Of a stretch of 6,641 nt of DNA, positions 1 to 4,566 are shown piece by piece. The position numbers were made by a program, and so were the translations under genes. Source of the DNA: Methanobrevibacter sp. (GTDB lineage Archaea > Methanobacteriota > Methanobacteria > Methanobacteriales > Methanobacteriaceae); the NCBI RefSeq assembly GCF_015062985.1, contig NZ_SUTI01000013.1:40561-47201 (forward strand), given 5' to 3'. Each line of letters begins with the position of its first letter. The first letter of the stretch is position 1. The notes under the pieces are model-generated. The model saw only the letters and a program-made list of their open reading frames with translations. It was not told the DNA's origin and made no database searches.

Positions 1-73
1 GCAGGGCCTAGATTTGAACTAGGGATCTCAGGGTTATGAGCCCTGCGGGTTCACCAGACTACCCCACCCTGCT
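1..73 (-). tRNA. Initiator tRNA-Met (CAU), 3' end cut by window edge
   Basis: Read on the minus strand, this folds into a full cloverleaf: acceptor arm AGCAGGG, D arm GGGT/ACCC, anticodon arm CAGGG/CCCTG around loop CTCATAA (anticodon CAT at 36-38), and T arm CCTAG/CTAGG around TTCAAAT. The anticodon stem ends in three G-C pairs next to the loop, and the 5' base is A, which would pair with U72 just outside the window. Both are hallmarks of archaeal initiator tRNA, so I call it initiator rather than elongator Met. The window stops at base 71 of the tRNA, so U72, the discriminator and any encoded CCA cannot be seen. No intron is present. A good TATA box lies upstream at 114-121. Confidence 0.95.
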
Positions 74-113
74 ATATGAAAATCAGTAACACTACTAAAT
101 ATGATTCATATAA

Positions 114-128
114 TATATAAAGTTTTCG
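114..128 (-). promoter_or_regulatory. TATA box and BRE of the initiator tRNA gene
   Basis: On the minus strand the bases read CGAAAAC followed by TTTATATA. This is a purine-rich BRE directly before an exact match to the methanogen TATA consensus. The box centre is about 26 bp upstream of position 91-92, which would give a leader of some 18 nt before the mature 5' end at 73. The transcription start is inferred from spacing only. Confidence 0.6.
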
Positions 129-147
129 TTAAATTGGAAGAAATCAA

Positions 148-171
148 AGAAAATAACATCAGTTATTTTCT
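148..171 (-). terminator. Hairpin at the 3' end of the coiled-coil operon
   Basis: A perfect 10-bp inverted repeat (148-157 with 162-171) encloses a 4-base loop. On the minus strand the loop reads TGAT and contains the TGA stop codon of the gene ending at 159. The 3' arm and the bases after it are rich in T, with the run TTTTCTTTGATTTCTT, but there is no long uninterrupted T tract. It would separate the two-gene operon from the tRNA promoter just downstream. A terminator or a transcript-stabilising hairpin is an inference from position and shape. Confidence 0.5.
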
Positions 172-677
172 AATGATTCGATTCTTTTATCCAAGTCGTT
201 TAACTTTTCTTCAGTGGATTTTTGGAATTCTTCGGAAGATTTCTTGAATTCATTAAAATCTTTCTCCAAATTATCCACGTTAGCAGTTGTCTCTGAAAAT
301 TTAGATTGAAGATCTTCTAAATCTTCAGTAGTGGCTAAAGACCAGTCCTTAATCAATTCTTCACTTTTAGCATCCAAAAATGCATCGATTTTGTTAGAAA
401 AAGCATCTGTGTTCAAAGCGGACATGTCAATGTCACTTAATTTAACTTTGATTCTTTTACCCATGGAATTGCCTTTCTCTGCGGAAGGTTCATCTTTAGA
501 TAAATCAGCATAATCTGAAGAATTACTTAAAACTTCATCCATGTGCGCATCAGCACTTTGTGGAATATAAGAACGTAATTTATCCATGGTGGCAGGACTA
601 TTCAATAAATAATAATAAACTAAAACTGCAATTGCAATAATTAGGATAATGACTGCAACTACTTCCATAGCATCCAT
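159..677 (-). CDS. Membrane-anchored coiled-coil protein, unknown family (172 aa)
   Basis: I do not recognise this family. Residues 5-25 form a strongly hydrophobic helix without a signal-peptidase site. The first residues are acidic, and K33 and R35 follow the helix, so the positive-inside rule predicts an external N terminus and a cytoplasmic tail. Residues 40-72 are polar and probably disordered. Residues 73-115 look like a small folded segment: a short basic strand (RIKVKLSDID) followed by an amphipathic helix ending near W112. Residues 117-170 show a regular 3-4 spacing of hydrophobic residues (L120, L123, F127, V134, L137, F141, F144, F151, L162, I166, L169), as in a long coiled coil. 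The start is the ATG at 675-677, 3 bases after AGGTGAG. That ribosome-binding site overlaps the stop of the upstream gene, so the two are co-transcribed and probably translationally coupled. A role as a scaffold or tether is a guess. Confidence 0.85.
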   Translation of the reverse strand: MDAMEVVAVIILIIAIAVLVYYYLLNSPATMDKLRSYIPQSADAHMDEVLSNSSDYADLSKDEPSAEKGNSMGKRIKVKLSDIDMSALNTDAFSNKIDAFLDAKSEELIKDWSLATTEDLEDLQSKFSETTANVDNLEKDFNEFKKSSEEFQKSTEEKLNDLDKRIESLENN

Positions 678-685
678 ATTCTCAC

Positions 686-1090
686 CTATTTCATTCCTTT
701 AAGTTTCTTCTCTTTTTCTTCAATTTCTGTAAGCATTTTTTCAAGTTTTCTCTGTTCGGTTTCAGCTTCCAATCTTGCTAATCTTTCATTGATTTCAGAA
801 TGAAGGAACCCAACACGACTTCTTGCTTCGGTGGTAGATTGTCTTATTTCAGAAAGACGATCTTGCTGATCCTGCGGTAATGGAATAGGATTATCCATTA
901 ATCTTTTGGATTCTATGTCTTTTTCAACCATGGACATTTTCTTAAGCTCAATCTCTTTTTCAAGAATTGCAATTGAATTTTTGGATTGAGCGATACTTCT
1001 CCATTGGAAAACAATGATAATTAATACAATAGCTATGATAACCAATACAAGTAATAAAAACATTTGGTCAGGTATTGTAGGAATATCCAT
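686..1090 (-). CDS. Membrane-anchored coiled-coil protein, unknown family (134 aa)
   Basis: I do not recognise this family. The protein starts with a short acidic segment, then one very hydrophobic helix at about residues 10-28, followed by W30 and basic residues. This suggests an external N terminus and a cytoplasmic body. Residues 35-65 and 72-134 are highly charged (Glu, Lys, Arg, Gln) with spaced Leu/Ile/Met, typical of coiled coil. A proline break (NPIPLPQDQ, about 67-75) separates two helical segments that could fold back on each other. The ATG at 1088-1090 follows GGAGG (1098-1102) at 7 nt spacing, a clear start. It is the first gene of a two-gene operon, 8 bp before a second gene with the same anchor-plus-coil layout, so the products may form a hetero-oligomer at the membrane. 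No catalytic motif is visible. Confidence 0.85.
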   Translation of the reverse strand: MDIPTIPDQMFLLLVLVIIAIVLIIIVFQWRSIAQSKNSIAILEKEIELKKMSMVEKDIESKRLMDNPIPLPQDQQDRLSEIRQSTTEARSRVGFLHSEINERLARLEAETEQRKLEKMLTEIEEKEKKLKGMK

Positions 1091-1133
1091 TTTTTAACCT
1101 CCAATTAATATATAATGTATACTAATAAATTAA

Positions 1134-1141
1134 TATATAAA
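1134..1141. promoter_or_regulatory. Shared TATA box between the coiled-coil operon and map
   Basis: The minus strand reads TTTATATA, the exact methanogen TATA consensus, preceded by purines (TAAAG). It would start a transcript near 1112 and give the 1090 gene a leader of about 22 nt. The plus strand reads TATATAAA and would place a map transcript start near 1163, about 26 nt before its ATG. One near-symmetric element may serve both directions. A second weaker plus-strand TATA-like stretch (AATATATAAT, 1106-1115) is an alternative for map. Confidence 0.5.
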
Positions 1142-1145
1142 CTTT

Positions 1146-1167
1146 ATCAATTAAATATTTAATTGAT
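1146..1167. promoter_or_regulatory. Perfect 22-bp AT-rich palindrome in the divergent promoter region
   Basis: The left half is ATCAATTAAAT and the right half is its exact reverse complement (11 bp each side, no gap). It lies 4 bp from the shared TATA box. It covers the predicted transcription start of map and lies just upstream of the TATA box used by the 1090 gene. That is a suitable position for a dimeric repressor or activator. If map is transcribed from a more distal start, it would instead form a 9-bp hairpin just before the ribosome-binding site. The operator role is inferred. Confidence 0.4.
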
Positions 1168-1188
1168 TAACACAGAAGGTAAAAACTT

Positions 1189-2106
1189 ATGATGGAATCT
1201 TATATACAATCAGGAAAAATAGCTTCCAAAATACGTGACGAAGCTTCAAAAATGATAAAAGAAGGAACATTGGTCATTGACCTAGTTGAATATGTGGAAA
1301 GCGAAATATTAAAATCAGGTGCCCAAATTGCATTTCCTTGCAACGTATCATTGAATGAAGTGGCTGCACATTATACCTCTCCTGCAAATGACAAAACCGT
1401 AATTAAAGCGGGAGACATGGTGAAACTAGACTTGGGAGCAATGGTTGATGGATATATTGCAGATACCGCCATCACTGTTATCGCTGATGGAAACATTGAT
1501 GAAAACTATACCCAAGACGAGATCAATCTTCATGAGGAGATAGTTGAAGCATCCGAAGCCGGCCTTGAAGCGGCAATCGCAACCGCAAGGGCTGGAATTG
1601 AAGTCTCAAAAATCGGTGAAGCGGTTCATGAAGCAATTTCCGAGTACAAATTAAACCCAATATTCAATTTAACCGGCCATAGCCTGGAACAGAATAACCT
1701 GCATGCGGGAATTTCAATCCCAAACTACGATAATCATGATCACTACATCCTGGATGAAGGTCAGGCGGTAGCAATCGAACCCTTTGCAACAAACGGAGAG
1801 GGGATTGTAAACGATGCTCCGGGACATTACATATTCTCATACATGAAAAACAGACCGTTCAGAATGAAAAGCACACAAAGAGTCCTGAAATATATTCAAA
1901 ACAACCACCGGTTTGTTCCATTTTCAGGAAGATGGATTACCAGTGAATTCGGTGAGAGAAAAGGAAACATTGCATTAAAGCAATTGTCAGATGCGATGGC
2001 AGTCTATGCATATGCTCCACTGCGTGAAAAACAGGATTGCTTTGTAAGCCAAAAAGAACACACATTAATTATTGAAAAGGACGGCTGTACCGTTACAACC
2101 ATTTAA
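1189..2106 (+). CDS. map: Methionine aminopeptidase, archaeal type II
   Basis: This cytoplasmic metallopeptidase (family M24A) removes the initiator methionine from new proteins when the second residue is small. At 305 residues it has the usual archaeal length, with the type II helical insert between the metal-binding segments. The five expected metal ligands can be placed: D81 (KLDLGA), D92 (IADTAI), H164 (TGHSLEQ), E197 (AIEPFA) and E290 (SQKEHT). H61 in AAHYTSP fits the substrate-binding histidine. There are two adjacent ATG codons (1189 and 1192). The first is chosen because the modest ribosome-binding sequence GAAGGT (1175-1180) is 8 nt upstream of it. The gene is divergent from the coiled-coil operon and convergent with frhB. 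From memory, map also sits beside frhB in Methanothermobacter, so the adjacency appears old, but no functional link with hydrogenase is implied. Confidence 0.95.
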   Translation: MMESYIQSGKIASKIRDEASKMIKEGTLVIDLVEYVESEILKSGAQIAFPCNVSLNEVAAHYTSPANDKTVIKAGDMVKLDLGAMVDGYIADTAITVIADGNIDENYTQDEINLHEEIVEASEAGLEAAIATARAGIEVSKIGEAVHEAISEYKLNPIFNLTGHSLEQNNLHAGISIPNYDNHDHYILDEGQAVAIEPFATNGEGIVNDAPGHYIFSYMKNRPFRMKSTQRVLKYIQNNHRFVPFSGRWITSEFGERKGNIALKQLSDAMAVYAYAPLREKQDCFVSQKEHTLIIEKDGCTVTTI

Positions 2107-2111
2107 ATAAG

Positions 2112-2133
2112 ATGAAGAGAGCGCTCTCTTCAT
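2112..2133. repeat. Perfect 22-bp palindrome just after map
   Basis: The half site ATGAAGAGAGC is followed directly by its exact reverse complement, centred between 2122 and 2123, starting 5 bp after the map stop. In RNA it would form a 9-bp stem with a 4-base GCGC loop in either direction. It is more GC-rich than the spacer around it. No T run follows directly on the plus strand, so it may protect the 3' end or aid termination together with the T tract at 2167. It could equally be a protein-binding site on DNA. Confidence 0.5.
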
Positions 2134-2166
2134 TAACATTATATTTACAATATATAATGAAATCAC

Positions 2167-2173
2167 TTTTTTT
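2167..2173 (+). terminator. T7 tract, possible terminator of map
   Basis: Seven consecutive T on the plus strand lie 60 bp past the map stop. Archaeal RNA polymerase can terminate at short U tracts without a hairpin. Plus-strand transcripts must end before running antisense into frhB, which fits the position. The tract is short and its role is inferred. Confidence 0.35.
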
Positions 2174-2242
2174 ACAACAATTTCATATGAAAAAATAGTA
2201 TTAGATTAGTTTTAAAAAAAATGCGACCAATAAAAGTCAATT

Positions 2243-2259
2243 AAAAAAAATAAAAAAAA
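2243..2259 (-). terminator. Double U-tract terminator of the frh operon
   Basis: On the minus strand, 13 bases after the frhB stop, the sequence is eight T, one A, eight T. A third T8 run follows at 2214-2221. Tandem U tracts without a strong hairpin are the normal intrinsic termination signal in methanogens. They suit a highly expressed operon that converges on map. Confidence 0.6.
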
Positions 2260-2272
2260 GAAAGAAGTGGAA

Positions 2273-3124
2273 TTAGTATTCCACAGGAAGTGGTAATCCC
2301 ATTTTTGCTCTTCTTTCACGTTCTTTGCCGTTTTTGTCCTTTTTACCTTTAGCTAATTTTTCAAGTAAAGGAAGACCAGGTTTTACATCGTCCATTGGTT
2401 TTGTTTCAATTAAACCAGCGTCAACAGCAGCTTTAAAGATTGATTCACCGTCATCGGTTCTGGTTAAAACAGTGGACCATCCGTCAGGAGATCCTACAGA
2501 ACCGGTTGATACGTCAGCCCATTCACATACGTAATCCATACAGATGTTACATCCAGCTTGTTCGTATCCGTGGGTTTCTTTAATAGCTAAACCAGAGTCT
2601 TCGCCGTCTTTGGTTAACCAGAATTTACCTTTACCGATGTCCATTTTGGTAGCATCTTGTAATGAGTCAAATCCTAATTTTGCGGTTGCGAAAGTATCAA
2701 GGGAAGCCATAGGGAAGTTTTCCATACAGTAGATACCTATGATTAATTTGATTTTATCAGCAACAAATCTTGCAAATGGATAAGCTTGTGCTTTTCTTAA
2801 ACCTTGGGTTTGACATGGAGTTGCTACAACACCGACTTTTTCTAAACCATATTGACGGGTAGCTTCTTTTACAGCGGATAAGGTTGGGGACATTGAGTAT
2901 TTGGTACCTGCTGCTGCGATAACTTCATCAGCGGAAGTTACTACAGTAGGAATAGGTCTCCAATCTTCATCAGGAGTTCCAGCTACAACTGCACCTTCAA
3001 TGATTCCTTCATCAATTGCGTAACAGAGTAATGCTGAAACGATTCCTCCGTCTTGTGATACATCAGTAATTTTGCTATCAGTAGCTCTTGCAGATAATGC
3101 TTCTTTATAAGTTCCTAATGGCAT
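2273..3124 (-). CDS. frhB: F420-reducing hydrogenase, beta subunit FrhB
   Basis: FrhB is the FAD- and F420-binding subunit that passes electrons from the FrhG iron-sulfur chain to coenzyme F420 in the cytoplasm. The whole FrhB/FdhB-type sequence is present: LGTYKEALSAR near the N terminus, the QDGG segment, AAGTKYSMSP, ATPCQTQG, YCMENFP, GKGKFW, AGCNIC and TGSVGSPDGW. The four cysteines in TPCQ, YCME and CNIC are the likely ligands of its single [4Fe-4S] cluster. A reading from the ATG at 3128-3130 gives 285 residues, but the ribosome-binding site AGGAGG abuts that codon. The ATG at 3122-3124 lies 7 nt from GGAGG and gives MPLGTYKE, like the known Methanothermobacter N terminus as I recall it, so I place the start there (283 aa). 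The site overlaps the frhG stop, which suggests translational coupling. It is the last gene of the operon. Confidence 0.96.
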   Translation of the reverse strand: MPLGTYKEALSARATDSKITDVSQDGGIVSALLCYAIDEGIIEGAVVAGTPDEDWRPIPTVVTSADEVIAAAGTKYSMSPTLSAVKEATRQYGLEKVGVVATPCQTQGLRKAQAYPFARFVADKIKLIIGIYCMENFPMASLDTFATAKLGFDSLQDATKMDIGKGKFWLTKDGEDSGLAIKETHGYEQAGCNICMDYVCEWADVSTGSVGSPDGWSTVLTRTDDGESIFKAAVDAGLIETKPMDDVKPGLPLLEKLAKGKKDKNGKERERRAKMGLPLPVEY

Positions 3125-3135
3125 GTTCATTCCTC

Positions 3136-3978
3136 CTATAATCCAGTTTCCTCTTTAATTCTTTTTATAGGTAACCATGCTCTTGGACACATTGCATAAC
3201 AAGATCCACATTTAATACATCTATCTCTGTCACAGCTAGGTCTACCTTCAGAAAAGCCCATAGCTCTTGTAGGACAAGCTAGAGCACAAGTTCCACATCC
3301 AGTACATAATCCGTTACGGATTACGTTGGTTAATACGTCACAGCCACATCCAGTGTTGCAAGCAGCTTTATCAATTGCAGGTTGTAAGTATTCCATGTCT
3401 CCGTTACATAATGCAACAACTGTTTTTGCAATCATTTCAGGAGCTACAGGACAACCAGGAAGTGCTAAATCAACTTTAACTAATTGACTAATTGGTGCAA
3501 AAGATTCGTGTTTAGGTTGTGCTTGTTGACCTCCACGTGCGAAGGTTGTGAAACAACCGGTCATAGCACAGGAACCAAATGCAGCAATTAAACCAGATTT
3601 TTCTCTTGCCATTAAAAGTTCTTGAACACTGTGTTCATCTTGTAAACATACAGATCCTTCAATTAAACATAAGTCCATTTCAGGCATTTCTTCAGCGAAA
3701 GTACCGTGAACCCATTTGTCAACTAAAGTTTGTCCGTATACAATATCAACCATATCAGTTAATACAGCAGATAAAATGTCGTAATTTTCAGTAAGAGACA
3801 TTGCATCTCCAGTACAACCACTTAAGTGTATGTAACCAATACGTGGTTTTGCTGAAGCAGCTTTTTCTTCTGCAGGAGCAGCTTTAGGTGTTTCAGGAGC
3901 AGCTTCAACTTTTTCTTCTACTTTTGGAGCGACTTCTTCTTTAGATCCGCCAAAAGCTTTTTTCAATTTATCAAACAT
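3136..3978 (-). CDS. frhG: F420-reducing hydrogenase, gamma (small) subunit FrhG
   Basis: FrhG carries electrons from the Ni-Fe site of FrhA to FrhB through three [4Fe-4S] clusters. Residues 45-205 are the [NiFe] small-subunit domain, with candidate proximal-cluster residues in SGCTGD (C55, D58), GSVC (C111), GSCAMTGC (C137, C142) and LPGCP (C176). Aspartate stands where the canonical CxGC motif has its second cysteine, which matches the Asp-ligated proximal cluster reported for the Methanothermobacter enzyme. Residues 205-265 are a two-cluster ferredoxin domain, with CTGCGTCALAC (C225, C228, C231, C235) and CIKCGSCYAMC (C254, C257, C260, C264). The first 44 residues are an extension: a basic amphipathic stretch (MFDKLKKAFGG) followed by a Glu/Ala/Pro/Lys-rich linker. 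The ATG shares one base with the frhD stop (TAATG), so translation is coupled. The 280-residue length is normal for the family. Confidence 0.97.
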   Translation of the reverse strand: MFDKLKKAFGGSKEEVAPKVEEKVEAAPETPKAAPAEEKAASAKPRIGYIHLSGCTGDAMSLTENYDILSAVLTDMVDIVYGQTLVDKWVHGTFAEEMPEMDLCLIEGSVCLQDEHSVQELLMAREKSGLIAAFGSCAMTGCFTTFARGGQQAQPKHESFAPISQLVKVDLALPGCPVAPEMIAKTVVALCNGDMEYLQPAIDKAACNTGCGCDVLTNVIRNGLCTGCGTCALACPTRAMGFSEGRPSCDRDRCIKCGSCYAMCPRAWLPIKRIKEETGL

Positions 3979-4547
3979 TATTTTACCCCGATTTCATTTA
4001 AAATAAGATTAATAGCTTTAGGAATTGCCTTAGATACAGGCTCTGTTAACCCCACATCCACATCTGGAGTTGGGATTTCTGCAGGTTTACAACCTACAAC
4101 AACAACTTCGCACTTTTCAGAAATTTTTTGAAGTGGCTCTTCAACTGTCATTCCGTGAGGATTATCATATTTACCTATTTTCATTATATTCGGATCAAAA
4201 GTATCAACAGTTCCAGGTTCCGCATCAAACTCAACAACATCAACCACAATGAGTTTTTTCCAGTCATATTCTTCATATAATGGGAAAAAGTTTGTTGGAG
4301 CTGCAGTTCCACCATCAATAAACTGAACACCATCCGGCAACTTTACGCCTTCAAACTGTTCTTTAATTTGATCTAAAACATCTTTATCAAATTCATCCTC
4401 AACATAGGCAGTGATAGCAGGATCATAATAATCGTTTTGGTCATTAGCGTATTTTTGCAACAAGTTAATAATTATCGGACCAAATCCATCATCCTTGAAT
4501 AATACATTTCCACATCCAATCACAATAATTTCTGAGTCATAAGGCAT
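3978..4547 (-). CDS. frhD: F420-hydrogenase maturation protease FrhD
   Basis: FrhD is the endopeptidase (family M52, HycI/HybD-like) that removes the C-terminal tail of the FrhA precursor once nickel is inserted, allowing FrhA to assemble with FrhG. It is not part of the mature enzyme. The N-terminal motif VIGCGNVLFKDDGFG (residues 9-23) is the family signature. D20 corresponds to the first nickel-sensing acidic residue of HycI/HybD, D103 or nearby E106 (VVDVVEFDAEPG) to the second, and H131 (NPHGM) is the likely histidine. The 189 residues exceed the roughly 160 typical of bacterial HycI, mainly through extra sequence between residues 35 and 75. The ATG has a good GGAGGA site (4555-4560) 7 nt upstream. 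The gene follows frhA by 19 nt and shares one base with frhG, so protease and substrate are made from one transcript. Confidence 0.95.
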   Translation of the reverse strand: MPYDSEIIVIGCGNVLFKDDGFGPIIINLLQKYANDQNDYYDPAITAYVEDEFDKDVLDQIKEQFEGVKLPDGVQFIDGGTAAPTNFFPLYEEYDWKKLIVVDVVEFDAEPGTVDTFDPNIMKIGKYDNPHGMTVEEPLQKISEKCEVVVVGCKPAEIPTPDVDVGLTEPVSKAIPKAINLILNEIGVK

Positions 4548-4566
4548 TTAATTTTTCCTCCACTAC

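Noticed and set aside
331..513. Plus-strand open frame opposite the 172-aa coiled-coil gene.
   Set aside because: The minus-strand gene has a good start site, a membrane helix and regular coiled-coil spacing; the opposite frame has none of these.
2157..2186. Inverted repeat ATGAAAT / ATTTCAT around the T7 tract after map.
   Set aside because: Only 7 bp of mostly A-T pairs with a 16-nt loop; expected by chance in AT-rich spacer DNA.
2325..2732. Two open frames on the plus strand opposite frhB (2325-2534 and 2544-2732).
   Set aside because: They lie antisense inside a well-conserved gene, have no ribosome-binding site and encode no recognisable protein; they are shadows of frhB.
3579..3794. 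Open frame on the plus strand opposite frhG.
   Set aside because: Gln/Leu-rich product without ribosome-binding site, fully inside frhG; an artefact of codon composition.
4070..4252. Open frame on the plus strand opposite frhD.
   Set aside because: Same reasons: antisense, Gln-rich, no start signal.
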